The position numbers and the translations under genes are program-made. Below, in pieces: positions 9,290 through 20,952 of a stretch of DNA of 64,000 nt. Origin of the DNA: Acytostelium subglobosum LB1 (Eukaryota; Evosea; Eumycetozoa; Acytosteliales; Acytosteliaceae); the NCBI RefSeq assembly GCF_000787575.1, contig NW_012236525.1, positions 511,686-575,685 on the forward strand. The letters run 5' to 3'. Numbering within the stretch: the first letter of the stretch is position 1; every line of letters begins with the position of its first letter. Below the pieces are notes generated by a model that worked only from the letters and a program-made list of their open reading frames with translations, was not told the DNA's origin and did not search any database.

Positions 9290-12258
9290 TTATTGTTGTT
9301 GTTCCATCAGTTTGGAAAGTACTCCCAGCGACATTATTCGACAATCCTTGTCAGAGTCCTCGTTTGATATTCCAAAGAGCCATTGTTGTAGCTCTTCTTG
9401 TTCGTCTTGGTAGTCGCTTTTGATCTGGTCGTCAGGCAATGTATAGAATACACGTGATAATGTGAATAATGTTGAACGGCGTACACTCACATCAGAATGG
9501 AATCTGATTGGCCAGACAAAACTGACAAGTTCACGAGCCATTCCTCTTGTATGAGTTGAATTACCAGCACATTCAACAATCACTCCCAACGTATACACCA
9601 GTCTTGATAACAGGAAACAATCATATCCAATCATGTTAACATTGGCATAACTAGTGATGTGATTGATCAGTGTGTTTGTTAGGTTGATTGATTGGAATGA
9701 TTCCAGGAGTTGGTAATATTACATACCTTTGTGTAACCTTGTTAAAGTTGGTCATGAATGGATAGAAGAATGATGGAGCTAGTTGATGGTACTTGTTGGA
9801 CTTGATGTCGGCCTTGGGCCTCGTTGAAACTCCCCATCTTCGTGTAACACCAACAAACTGGATCGGTACATTCTCGTTGTGATCCTTGATTGAGTTTGAT
9901 GCAGTGTTGGTATCAATAATCAATGGATTGTGTTTGGCCATCGACTTGATTGTTGATTGCTGTTGTTCTTTAAGCTGCTTGGCCTTCTCCTCTTTATAGC
10001 CTGACAACTCCATTGCAGTTTCAACCAACACGGACAATATCTCAAGTCGTTGTCCCAAACTAAAGGTCATTTGAAAGAATGCATCAGTGAGGTAGTTGAT
10101 CACCAACACTGTAGAGTTGACTGCCAGTGCCACCAATGCTTCATGTCTAATTGGTTCAAAGTTATCAATCTCATATTCATTCGTCAAATGTAGTAATGAT
10201 CTGGTCATTGACACACTTAGCTCGTCTAATGTATGATTGATTGATTGAGTGAGTGGTGGAATAGTCCCAGTTTGAGTGGTGAGTGAACTTACCCAAGTCA
10301 TCAGGCCTTGACCAAACGATTGATGCGATCGATATGAGTGCACTCTCCCATGAGTCAGCTGTATGTTTGTTGGATTGGAACTCGACTATGCAGTCTCTTA
10401 GATACAACTTCTTACGAACGCCCTTCAGATCAGACTCGTCATCATCCAGGTTATATGGTTTGAGGTCATCGTCGTCAATGTCCTCATCAGGCTGTACATC
10501 GTCATCATCCACATCATCATCATCATTGTCATCTCTAACGACCAACATATCTGGATCATCATACTTGCTAAACTCCTTCTCCAGTCTCTGTTCAATCTCC
10601 TTCTTTCGGTCCATCTTTGGTGCTACTGCAGCAGTATCGTCTGTACCTTTGATGAATGTTTGGACGCCTTCGTCATCCTTCTGATCACCCGATGATGATG
10701 GACGATAAGTTGGTGTGAAATCCAGATGTAGACACTGTTTGTCCTCGATGGTCAGATGATCAAACTTGAGTGGATTGTCTGGTTGGAGAAACGTGGAGAA
10801 TATCTCTGCCAGTATCATGCCATGTACATTGATATGTCGTGTAGTCGATTGAATATGCACATCAATACCCTTGAGAAATAGTCCCTTGCACTGATACTTG
10901 TCCATCAACTTATCATTAATCCTTTGTGTAAAGTATACCAATGACCTTGTGACGCCTAAATACATGGTTAATCAATCAATCAATCATTGTTCGACTTGAT
11001 TGGAGTGTACATACTCATGTGATGCTCCACTGTGCAGTGCCTGGTGAAGTAGGTATCTGACCATGACTTTAGAAGGTTGATTAGACAGGTCTTGATAATT
11101 GGATGATCTTGGTCGCTGTCCTGATCATGAAGGGAGTATAGTAGATGGAGAAGATGGTTCTGTACATCAATGTTATAACTCTTGTTAACCAGAAGTTTGG
11201 ATGTCAATATTGACATCACCATCGATGTAGGTTGACTCTTATATATCAATCTGATCGCTGACCCAACATGATTGCATTGTGTCTCGGTATCTGTATCATG
11301 ATTGATTGATTGATTAGTGGATGGATTATCATGATGATGAAGGGATGGTATTCACTAACGTACATTCTGGAAGATGCTGTATCAATGAGTCCAACAACTT
11401 GTCCAAGGCATTGCCACGTGTTTCCAGGACGGTGTTGGAGAGTAGACGTATCTTCATGTCTATATTCTTATTACTTTGAAGTAGATGGGGAATGAATGTA
11501 TCGAGTATATGTCGTTGATATCCAATCTTGATGATCTTTGTGTTGAGCTCACCGATGAGTGTACCAAGAGTTGCCTCCACCCTTGATAGTTGAGCTGATG
11601 TATGTCTTGTTGTTATAGTATCAATGTATCCACATAGTTCATTGTAGAGATTGTTATAGTAGATGTCTGCAATAAAGCATTCGGGCATTGTAATCTTGTA
11701 CTTGTGTTGTACATTCATTGCCCTATCTGGCAGTGTTGCCAACGCATTGATCAATGCAGATATCATCGTTGTTGATGATATCGTTGCACCAACCTGCATG
11801 ATTGATGTGATACTGATGCTTGACAAAGTCTTTACAATGTACTGATATGTTGCAACTTGATCCTTTGAGAGTGTAAAGGAGGTATCACCATCTCCATCGC
11901 CATTGTCATTGATGACAGTGAGCTTTGAGCAAAGGAATAGGTAGGAATCAATGAGCAATGGTCCATTGTTGTTGCGAGGAACAATTATTGATTCAAAGAG
12001 ATGTTTGTCAGTGTCGCGAAAGGCCATGTACCAGTTGATGTAGACATCATTGATGAGTAACTCCAATAGTGATGTGAACAATGTTGTTGAAGTTGATGAT
12101 GAACCGCGTGATGTACCATCATGAGTCGTATTGGTAGATGAAGATGAGTCCAGTGTGATTGAGAATAGTCTTGCAACATTCTTCAATGCTGCCACAACAT
12201 CATTGACATCATTACTATGTTTCAGAAGGTCAATACAACTCTCCAATGATGATGTCAT
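9290..12258 (-). CDS. telo2: Telomere length regulation protein TEL2/TELO2 homologue, five exons
   Basis: Helical-repeat scaffold of the TTT (Tel2-Tti1-Tti2) complex, which stabilises PI3K-like kinases such as ATM and TOR with HSP90. Exons 11364..12258, 11015..11290, 10293..10955, 9727..10225 and 9290..9650 give 897 residues. The family signals are HVHGMILAEIF-like (HINVHGMILAEIF), a long acidic linker (DDNDDDDVDDDD...), VTRRWGVSTRP, APSFFYPF, and a C-terminal block (DCFLLSRLVYTLGVIVECAGNSTHTRGMARELVSFVWPIRFHSDVSVRR) matching the TELO2 C-terminal domain. Every intron phase is consistent. The acidic linker is where CK2 phosphorylates animal TEL2; whether that holds here is unknown. Confidence 0.87.
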
Positions 12259-12385
12259 CTTATATTAGTCACTCTATCTCTTCAATGTTTGATTGAATGA
12301 ATGATGTGTGAGTGAACATCAAAGTTAGTTTGTGAGGCCTGGTGGGACCATGACAAGGTCCTTGGCCAAAGTTATTCATAACTAG

Positions 12386-13663
12386 TTAATTGGATGATGA
12401 GTTTATTGTACCGGATACATCCTGTTCGTATTGTACCTCCTTCTGGAAGTGATCACAAAAGTCATTCAACATCCACTTGTACTGATTGCTGTGTTTCCTG
12501 TGGTTGGTCTGCTTGGACTCCTTCATCGATGTCTCATAAATTGCAAATGTCTGTTTGATTGTCTCATTGGCAGTGGCTGTCTCTTCTGGTGCTCTAAACG
12601 TGTACATCCTTCTAACAATCTTTGAACCTGGACAATCAGTGACATCGACCTGCTCCAACATGACCATTCCATGATTGTTCGCCGCAATAATTAGATCATC
12701 GTCCGGTTGTGGCAATGAGACGATGGTTGTGAAGCGTCCAGTGCCTGGCCTGAGCAGTCGGAGCACATTGACAACCAACTCCTCCATCGTTAATGTGTGG
12801 GTATGTCTGGCAATACGTCTGTTGTCTGGCATGGCCGAGACAAACTGGTCCAGCTTGACATCGGATGGGAAGTAGGGTGGTGCGCTGATGATCAGGTCGT
12901 AGAGACCATCGCTCGGTCGCATATGAGATTCAACAAGCTCCCTATTACAATCCATCGAGTTCTTCTCCAGTGTGGCAGTCACTTGTGTTGCCGGTGCAAA
13001 CAATTGAATGGGCGTGTGGAAGACGAATATGTTCCTGGCCCAAGCCTGTCCACTATTATAAATTGAATCAATATTAATGCTCGCTTGCTTAATCGCTGTC
13101 TCATCAATATCAATTGAGTGCACAACAGATCGATTGAATCTCTGTGCCAACATAATGCTTAACACTCCACTTCCTGTTCCAATGTCTAAAGATTGTTTGA
13201 TTGATTAAGTATGAGTATTGACTCGCGGCATCAATCATTCAATCTATCATATGATCAAACAATCAAACATACCTAATATATAAGATGGCCATCCATTGAT
13301 TGGTTGGTTGACTGTTTGATTGGTTGCGCCGAATGTGTAAGAGTACTGTGTATTGTTCCAAACCATATCATTTAGTTGGATGTGAGAGATGTCTTGAGTG
13401 GGACCAGGTTGGAACCTGGCAATAGAAGTATAGCCAGCAATCAATAAAGCATCAGTGCCAACCTTTTGTCCACAATGTTCCTGATATATAGGATAATGCT
13501 TAAAGTGGAATACTCCCCTATTCCTTATTCTCTTTGTCTTTGAAGTTGTTTGTTCTTGTTGTTGAACCTGTCCTTCAAGTTGTTGTTGAAGAGTATTGTC
13601 AATGGCAACAGCCACTGATGTTGTAGTAGTAGTTGATGTTGTTGTAGTATTGTTGTTCTCCAT
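12386..13663 (-). CDS. TrmN6/YfiC-like SAM-dependent methyltransferase with APPY motif, two exons
   Basis: Rossmann-fold methyltransferase resembling bacterial TrmN6 (N6-adenine of tRNA-Val A37). Exons 13273..13663 and 12386..13185 give 396 residues. After a Thr/Gln-rich leader, FHFKHYPIYQEHCGQKVGTDALLIAG matches the TrmN6 N-terminal region. The intron splits the Asp codon of SAM motif I, DIGTGSG (131-137). Motif IV reads IISAPPYF (Ala232-Tyr235) where the family has NPPYF. A C-terminal R.R.FxxY-like block and a Ser/Asn tail follow. Fold and family are good; loss of the Asn makes adenine-N6 activity uncertain. The gene is divergent from the F-box/LRR gene and only 127 bases from TELO2. Confidence 0.75.
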
Positions 13664-14125
13664 TGTTGTGGGGAGTTAGTTCAATTTAGAAAGAGATAGA
13701 GTGGAGGTGGTGTGTTTGTTAGTCATGTGACTTGTAAACAATGAATGTGGAAGCGGAAGGGGCACATCTCACACTCGTTCTCACTCCCTCTCTCTCGACC
13801 AAAATGAATGAATGGAATGGGGTTCTGGTTGTTTGCCAAACAAATTTAAACAAGGTTGTTGTTGGAGTTGGAGTGTGAACACCACCATCATCTTCTTTGA
13901 TCACACCTCCTCCTTATTCATTCATCACCTTTATCCACAACCATCCATTCATTCAATGTTCAATTACACAACTACTACTACTATTACTATAACTATACAA
14001 ATACAAACATTATATGTGATCACTAGGATCCTTACCAACAGCTCTATTTAAAACAAACAAACAATCAATCAAACATTCAATCATTCAGTCAATCAAATAA
14101 TCAAACAAACAGGATAGATAGATAG
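13664..14125. promoter_or_regulatory. Divergent promoter between methyltransferase and F-box/LRR genes
   Basis: 462 bases between opposing start codons. CTCACTC and ACTACTACT tracts occur near 13770-13990 and CAATCAAACA repeats near 14060-14110. No defined factor site or gene is recognised. Confidence 0.5.
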
Positions 14126-16276
14126 ATGGCTATGATTGATAATATCAATCAATTACCATATATTATATTAGTTAGAATATTGTCATTCTGTAATAACAAT
14201 GTATTCTCATCAAACTTCTTTCAGATATCAATGGTGTGCACATTGTGGAAGAAGAAAGCGGCACAGACTGTAAAGACTATAGAGTTGAATGATATAGAGA
14301 TACATAATACGCCATGGGTCGATAGGTTCTTTCAATCATTCTCTCAGCTATCGGTACTCCGATTGAAACAATGCTCGTTGGCACTCAGCCAACTATCTGC
14401 ACTGCTCGACTACTTTCAACATCTTTCCGAGGTCGACATATCATTCTGTCGACTACATTGTGTTGTAGACAATCATAATATAGTTCCATCTTCAACAACA
14501 ACAACAACAACACCATCATCATCAACATTACAATCAACAAACAATGGATCAATCATCACAACTACAACATCATCATCATCAATATCAACAACAACAATAC
14601 AAGATACAGGTTTATCATCATTTCTTGAGAAACTGGAGAAACATCCAACATTGGAGAATATAATGTTTAGCTTCAATCACTTGGACACTAAACTGACACA
14701 GGACTTGTTGGGATTGGTTAGAATACCGGACCATTACAAGATCAGTTTGACCATCAACTTGATGTGCACCAATGGCATCAATGTGATTTGCGAGATAATG
14801 AAGTCGAATCAATCGATCATCAAAGCACTCAACCTCAACCGCTCAAAGATTGGTCGCGAGATGTCCTCCCTGAGCGTCTTCTCCGACGTGCTCAAGTTCA
14901 ACCACAGCCTCACGTCGCTCGACCTCTCGTCCAACCAGATCACTGACACCTCTGCCAAGATACTCGCCGACTCACTGGCCAGCAACGACACGCTGCTCAT
15001 CCTCAACCTGGCCACCAACGAGATCAAGAAGGACGGCTCTGTGGCGCTGGCCACCGCGCTGCTCACCAACCGATCAATCACAACACTCAACTTTAGCTAC
15101 AACAATCTGGGCGAGGAGGGCACGCGAGCATTCTCCGAGCTGATCGAGCGGAACACGTCTCTCACAGACCTCAACCTGTCCGCCAACAAGATCACATTCT
15201 TTAAGGCGCCCCAGATCACCAATGCCCTGCGCAACAACAAGACGCTCAAATCACTCAATCTCCTGCGCAACATGATTGATCACGTCGGTGCCGAGTACAT
15301 TGCCGACGGCCTGCTATTCAACGAGGCGCTCACATCGATCAATCTATCATCCAACAAGTTTGGCAACAACGGGGCGATACTCATCGCCAATGCACTGAGC
15401 TACAATCGAAACACAAGGATCACCGAGGTCAACCTGAGCAGCAACTGTATCGAGGATGATGGAGCGGCATCATTCTCCTCGGTAATCCTTTACAACAACA
15501 CGGTGAGCAGTCTGGACCTCTCTGTGAACTGGATCAACAGCAATGGCGTTGTGGCGCTCGCCGGTGCCTTTGTCAAGAACCCCCTGTCCTCCATCACCTC
15601 AATCGATCTGAGTTGCAACACAATCAGTCCACTTGGTGCGCGGTCAATCTCAGCGGCGTTGGCCGCCAACTGTTCGCTGCGCCACATCAACTTCTTCAGT
15701 AACAACATCGAGACAGAGGGCGCACTCGAGCTGTCCAAAGCCATCACACAGAATCAAACACTCACGTCACTGGAGCTGTCGACCAACCTCATTGGCAACG
15801 AGGGCACCAAGTACATCTGTGAGTCACTGCTGCAGAACACGACCATCGTGTCACTGTCGCTCTCACAGTCTCTGATCGCCTACGAAGGCATCAAGTACCT
15901 GGTGGAGCTCATCAACACCAATCAAACAATAACTTTTCTCGATCTCTCCTACAACTTTATCGGTCCCAAGGGTGCCGAGGAGTTGAGTCTGGCGCTGGTC
16001 AACAACAGCACGATAACCTCACTCGATCTATCTTCAAACTCGATTGGCGACGATGGTGCGGCCGCCATCTCCAACATATTCCCCAAGAACAACACATTAC
16101 AGCGACTATCATTATACAACAACAAGATCGGACCCAAAGGTGCCAAGCCAATCGTTGAGAACCTGTTAAAGAACCATTCACTCTACTCAATCAATCTGTT
16201 AGCCAACCGAATCGATGCATATATACTCAAACCAATTGTCAAAAGACTGGAACATCTATTACCAGCTCCATCCTAG
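14126..16276 (+). CDS. F-box-like/leucine-rich-repeat protein (RNI type)
   Basis: Single exon, 716 residues. Residues 5-45 (INQLPYIILVRILSFC...FFQISMVCTLWKK) look like an F-box, the segment that binds SKP1 in SCF ubiquitin ligases. After a Thr/Ser-rich stretch (about 115-165) come about sixteen ribonuclease-inhibitor-type repeats of the form LxxLDLSxNxIxxxGAxxLAxAL to the C-terminus, predicting a curved solenoid that holds substrates or partners. The repeat array resembles NLRC/RanGAP-type repeats, so a non-SCF role is possible. The codon choice is markedly GC-rich in the repeats (14.8-16.1 kb) and AT-richer in the N-terminal part. The start is ATGGCTATGATT; the second Met is two codons later. 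Confidence 0.75.
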   Translation: MAMIDNINQLPYIILVRILSFCNNNVFSSNFFQISMVCTLWKKKAAQTVKTIELNDIEIHNTPWVDRFFQSFSQLSVLRLKQCSLALSQLSALLDYFQHLSEVDISFCRLHCVVDNHNIVPSSTTTTTTPSSSTLQSTNNGSIITTTTSSSSISTTTIQDTGLSSFLEKLEKHPTLENIMFSFNHLDTKLTQDLLGLVRIPDHYKISLTINLMCTNGINVICEIMKSNQSIIKALNLNRSKIGREMSSLSVFSDVLKFNHSLTSLDLSSNQITDTSAKILADSLASNDTLLILNLATNEIKKDGSVALATALLTNRSITTLNFSYNNLGEEGTRAFSELIERNTSLTDLNLSANKITFFKAPQITNALRNNKTLKSLNLLRNMIDHVGAEYIADGLLFNEALTSINLSSNKFGNNGAILIANALSYNRNTRITEVNLSSNCIEDDGAASFSSVILYNNTVSSLDLSVNWINSNGVVALAGAFVKNPLSSITSIDLSCNTISPLGARSISAALAANCSLRHINFFSNNIETEGALELSKAITQNQTLTSLELSTNLIGNEGTKYICESLLQNTTIVSLSLSQSLIAYEGIKYLVELINTNQTITFLDLSYNFIGPKGAEELSLALVNNSTITSLDLSSNSIGDDGAAAISNIFPKNNTLQRLSLYNNKIGPKGAKPIVENLLKNHSLYSINLLANRIDAYILKPIVKRLEHLLPAPS

Positions 16277-17210
16277 TAGTTAGTTAGTTAGTAATGAACA
16301 CAAACAACTTTAGCCAATCATTATTAATACTCCTTCGTTCTCTTTTTTAATTGATTTGGATTACTATTCTGGAAGTATGTTCGAGTCTACAAGTTACAAC
16401 TCCTTTGGATTGATTGAGTTGGACCAGGTCCAAACAATCATTCAAGTGTAAAGTTGAGGGAAAGATGTAGTTCATCAAAAATTATTAATAGAATCCTAGG
16501 GTTGGTCTGAAACTTATGTTGTCACGATCTTCGTTTTGATGGGTCGTGTTGATCGGAAGGTCCTTTGGTGTGGTTTGGTTTTTCGTTGTTTGGGCCACTG
16601 ACAGTGTGGTAGTATGTTCTTTCGGGTTAAGGTACTGCAAATATGATCAAAGGGTGTGGCCTACAAGGCTCATTTGGTTGGCAATATCTAGAGTGAGGAA
16701 GAAGATAGCCACTACTTAATGTTAACACACCACACCCCACCATATCCTTTGATACCTGCGACCACAAACTACTCTGGCACCTTGCTGCCACGGTAGCAAG
16801 TCGTTTCAAAAGAGAGGAGGCATCTGAGGTGGGTGGGCGCCAAACCGGGATCTTACTTAATGACAGTCAGACGGACGAGTGTGTGTTCCCCCCTCATCTC
16901 ATCTTCCCGAAGTGATAGTGCTAGTTGGCTTGTTTGCTTACTTTTGGTGTTCTGATTTGAACTGTCTATTCAAAGTAAGCACAATACTTCAGTGTAGAGT
17001 GCACATACAATATATAAATAACATCAAATCCTCAATTCTAGATTATACAAGTGTCATCATCTCTTCCACACACGAACCAGACTCTTTCACCGATTCATTC
17101 ACTCATAATTCATTCATTCATTCTCTCAACTATCTACAACCCAGAACCTACAAACAATCATTTAAACAAATACCTTCCTTCATCTAATATATATATAATC
17201 ACACATAGTT
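16277..17210. other. Intergenic containing a long imperfect foldback
   Basis: 3' flank of the F-box/LRR gene and 5' flank of the membrane-protein gene. The middle (about 16500-16920) is GC-richer and holds the foldback listed separately; the last 250 bases are CATTCA-rich, like a 5' UTR. No protein gene seen. Confidence 0.55.
16631..16800 (+). ncRNA. Imperfect foldback plus tight hairpin, candidate structured RNA
   Basis: ATCAAAGG and GTGTGG (16646..16659) pair with CCACAC (16730..16735) and CCTTTGAT (16746..16753); nested inside, TGGC-TATCT (16679..16689) pairs with AGATAGCCA (16703..16711). Directly after lies the hairpin CTTGCTGC-CACG-GTAGCAAG (16781..16800). No known RNA family is recognised; a degraded inverted repeat is the alternative. 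Confidence 0.2.
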
Positions 17211-18023
17211 ATGGCAATCTGGACAATCAATCATAATTACCCAGCTCAAACACTGGGGCAAGAGTCCATCACAATAGAATTACAAGATGAAGTTGTACTG
17301 GTAAACAACAAAGAGGTACAATACCAACAACAACTACAGAAGAGAGTAGAGTCCACCCCAACACGGTCAAACGACCAGATGGAGTTGGTGGCCAAGTTCC
17401 AATACGGTAGACATAGATATACCATTGCCAGAGGTCCAATGTTTCCATTCTTTGGTACCAACACCCAACTATTATGTGATGGTATCAATGTATTGAATTG
17501 GAACAGTCAGGATGCTGTGGTGGAGGAAGAGGAATCCTCAGACATGTCCAAGAGAAGGTCAAAGATCACATTTGGCACCTGTATATTCTTCATAATGTTA
17601 CTGATATCCCTTGTGACTATTAGAACATATACATTACTGGCCTTAGGTGCCTATGTCCTATTAGTATCAGCCTACTTCCAGAGAAAGCATTATAATATCA
17701 CATTGGATCATTTTCCATTCCGTCAACATTTACAACAACCTTTATTAATACATTCATTTCGAGGAGACCAACAACAACAACATACCTCAACAACATCCTC
17801 CTCTACTATTTCACAACAACAACATCAACAACATCAAGAGGAAATCACTGTTGTAACAATCAATCAATCATATGTATTATCAGATAGTCATTATGAGATT
17901 GGTAGTCGATTGGAGTCCACAACAAATCAAGGACATGGAAATAGAACAACTGCCAATGATGACAGTTGTAGAGGTATAAGATACTCACATCATGGAGTTG
18001 GAGGTATTCAATCATTTCAATAA
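17211..18023 (+). CDS. Membrane protein with two predicted transmembrane segments, unknown function
   Basis: Single exon, 270 residues, starting MAIWTINHNYPAQ. The N-terminal 100 residues look like a beta-rich soluble domain (SITIELQDEVVLVNNKEVQY...ELVAKFQYGRHRYTIARGP); the pattern loosely recalls FAIM-like beta-sandwiches, but I would not name it. After an acidic patch (VVEEEESSD) two hydrophobic stretches follow at about 120-160 (FGTCIFFIMLLISLV and YTLLALGAYVLLVSAY) with a short loop, suggesting a hairpin in the membrane. The tail is rich in Gln, Ser and His. No signal peptide. It is a real gene on codon use and composition; its function is not recognised. Confidence 0.6.
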   Translation: MAIWTINHNYPAQTLGQESITIELQDEVVLVNNKEVQYQQQLQKRVESTPTRSNDQMELVAKFQYGRHRYTIARGPMFPFFGTNTQLLCDGINVLNWNSQDAVVEEEESSDMSKRRSKITFGTCIFFIMLLISLVTIRTYTLLALGAYVLLVSAYFQRKHYNITLDHFPFRQHLQQPLLIHSFRGDQQQQHTSTTSSSTISQQQHQQHQEEITVVTINQSYVLSDSHYEIGSRLESTTNQGHGNRTTANDDSCRGIRYSHHGVGGIQSFQ

Positions 18024-18070
18024 TAATAAAGTGTAATATTAATAATACTAGTATGGTCTACTTTGTCGTG

Positions 18071-18181
18071 TTCCACTGTGATGAAATTGACCGCAAAGAT
18101 CATGAAGGACCCTTGTAACCCCTTGAAAAATATCGTTTGGGATCAAAGGAAGTGGACCCTTTTTTGGTCCTCTGAGTGGGG
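18071..18181 (+). ncRNA. Candidate C/D-box snoRNA
   Basis: GTGATGA (18078..18084, box C) and CTGA (18172..18175, box D) are bracketed by complementary ends, TTCCAC (18071..18076) and GTGGGG (18176..18181), the geometry of a C/D snoRNA of about 110 bases. A hairpin GGACC-cttttt-GGTCC sits just before box D, which is unusual because guides normally lie there, and no clear C'/D' pair is seen. CAAAGATCAT occurs at 18093 and again just past the end. The call rests on geometry only. Confidence 0.25.
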
Positions 18182-18278
18182 CTTCCCAAAGATCATTAGA
18201 TCTCAATCTTGTAATAATAATAATAACTAACATACAGATAATAATAATAATATATATTGTAAATAAGTAATAATAATA

Positions 18279-19363
18279 ATGTGTAGATTCATATTTTATT
18301 TGGGACTGCCTATAAAGATTTCACAGATTGTTACAGAGCCATCACATGGTCTTGTACAACAATCATTGCATGCAGATAGCCCTGGTGTACATTTGAATGC
18401 CGATGGATTCGGTATTGCATGGTTCGTGCCAGAGATATCACCCAATCCAGGTGTGTTTAAGGATATCACACCGGCATGGTCCAATGTCAACCTGCGTCAA
18501 TTGGCACGCGTCACCAAGTCTGGCTGCATCATGTCGCACGTGCGTGCTGCCAGTGCTGGCGCCATCACCAACAACAACTGTCATCCCTTCACCTACAAGA
18601 ACTTCAGTTGGATGCACAATGGCACCGTATCCTACTTCCCCAAGATCAAGAGGCAGTTGATCAACATGCTCTCTCAAACAGTATGTGTACTTGATTGATT
18701 GAGGTTTCGACTGATAACTGACTTACCCTACCCTCACCCTTACCCTTACCCACAAGGCCTTTGAATCAATCAAGGGTACGACTGATACAGAGGTATTGTT
18801 TGCATTGTTTATAACAAACTATGAGATGGAGATTGGATACAAGACGGCAAGGATTGAACAACAACACTTGACGACACCAGTGTACTCGACACATTGTATC
18901 ACTGAGCCGGAGGAGGAACCCTTCCCTCTGACAGCAGACAACGCTCAGCTCTTCCCAAGAATAATGAGAAAGACAATTCACCAAATCCACGAACTGATTC
19001 TGCAGTACGAGATTGAACATGGTATCATCGGCGCACGACCCACGCCCGGCAACTTGCAGCCGACACTCACACACTCCNAAGCTCAACCTCTGTGTGTCGG
19101 ATGGCTGCGCAGTCGTCTCCACGCGCTACATCACCAGCGGGCAATCCAGTGACGATGCCCACACACTCTACTGGTCACGTGCCAAGGCGATGGTCTGTGA
19201 CATGGGCCACACCCGCCTCACCTCATCAGTGGGTGGCGATGCATACTCTCTAGTTATCAGCTCGGAACCACTGGCCAATGATCTCCAGTGTGAGGCTGTC
19301 CCGGTCAATCACATGGTTGTTGCTAACTCTACTGGTGTCTTTGCCGTCGTATCACTGAACTAA
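18279..19363 (+). CDS. Class II glutamine amidotransferase (YafJ/Dug3-like), two exons, one ambiguous base
   Basis: N-terminal-nucleophile amidotransferase; Dug3-type relatives take part in glutathione breakdown. It starts MCRFIFYLG, so Cys2 becomes the nucleophile after Met removal. Exons are 18279..18680 and 18757..19363. HADSPGVHLNADGFGIAWF, SHVRAASAGAITNNNCHPF and NFSWMHNGTVSYF are the family's glutaminase motifs; LCVSDGCAVVSTRY is in the C-terminal half. At 19078 the sequence has an N; the frame upstream and downstream differ by one, and ignoring the N joins them as THSKLNLCVSDG, so a base-calling artefact is far likelier than a broken gene. About 337 residues without the N. Confidence 0.85.
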
Positions 19364-20952
19364 AGTGATGTGATGTAGAGTGAGGTGGTGGTTGCGTGAG
19401 CAGGAAGGATGGAGGATGAAGAAGAAGGTGATGAAAGAAGCAAATCAAACAACAAATGGGCATGCATCAGAACTTAAACATTCAAGCAATCAATCAATCG
19501 ACCAGTCAACCAGTCAATCAAACAAATCAATCAATCTTTCAATAGACACCAAACAAACAAATTAGCTAACTACAGCGTACTTCCGTCGAGCTCCCATCTT
19601 CGATCCGACCAATCATCCACCCAATATCACTCTGATGTATCAACAACAACAACCAATAATACATAAATAATACTATAACATGTACAAGCCAAGCGATAGC
19701 GTGGTGAAGGATTGTGAAGTGCGTGATGGACACGATGAGTGGGTGAAGTCCAGACCACACCTAAGTCCTTCTCCTCTTCATTCATTCATTCATTCATTTG
19801 CATGATGTCAACATTAATCGATGTGCTTGTCGCTGACTGATTGATGTCTCGCCACACACTCGTCCGCCACACAATCACACACCACACATACCACCCTGGT
19901 CGTGATAATCAATAAATCAATCAGTCGAAGAGACACACATACACTACACTCAAAGACACACATAATCACACAATCACACATTCATACATCACACATTATT
20001 ATTATTACTATTAACACAACAAGTTCATTGGTGATGTGTTAAACAACAACAACCACTTCACACCATCAATCATTCAAACTATTTGACACAACTTCGTCCA
20101 ACCACTTCAATGGATTGATGGTGGCAACTCTTCAGGCAAGCTGCCTGCCCGCCAGCCTGCCTGGCGAGCATTAATGGTTGGGTGGTCATGACACTTGATC
20201 AATCACTAACTCACTCACTCCACCTCTCATAATCATATGACTAAGAGAATTCTCTAATTATTATTATTGTCTCGTGACAACAACATCCTACTTCCTCCAT
20301 CCCTCTCCACCTACATCCGCACCCTTTTCCTGTAGTATTACTTTACTACCACCTTATTCTCATACCCTCACCCGCACTCCCCCATCGCCATCACTTTACA
20401 TTAACATATTATATTATAATATTTAATATTCATACCATTTCATTGTACTCATTGCTACTCACTGCAATACCAAGCGTAGGAATTCCATCCAACCCATACC
20501 ATACACAATATACACAACATACACAATCAAACATACATCATTATATCACTATTGCATCTCAATCACAAATCCATCAATCATTATTCATAGCATCATCATA
20601 GTTATACCAAATACAGAGTTCTCAATTTACCAAGCTTCGTAGCCAGCCCCACTATTTGAAACCAACAACATCTTCTTTGAGTTGCTTCGATCAAAAGAAG
20701 GTCTTCCCCCATTCAGCACCACATCATCCTTGAATTCAAATTTATTCATTAATTATTAATATAATCGACGACGCCAACAAACACATTTCTATTCTTATAC
20801 ACGCGAGTTGTAATAATAGTTTACAACATCAACATCAACATCAACTTATTAGTACTAATATATAATATAATATAATATAATTAATATTTATATAGATATA
20901 TATATATTATTATACAACAACAAAATATAAAATATAACCTTCCTATTTTTGA
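19364..20952. other. Long intergenic, no gene seen
   Basis: 1.6 kb of CA-rich DNA with many ACACACAT, AATCAATC and ATTATT runs. One compact hairpin, CGCCAG-CCTGC-CTGGCG, lies near 20150-20166. The last 150 bases are very AT-rich, like the leader of the CRAL-TRIO gene. No open frame with coding character on either strand. Confidence 0.6.

Noticed and set aside
12345-12361. Hairpin GGACC-atgacaa-GGTCC between two minus-strand genes as a terminator
   Set aside because: Short, and eukaryotic transcripts do not end this way; left as chance pairing.
19566-19760. Hydrophobic 64-codon minus-strand frame
   Set aside because: Isolated in CA-rich spacer with no splice partners or similarity; likely chance.
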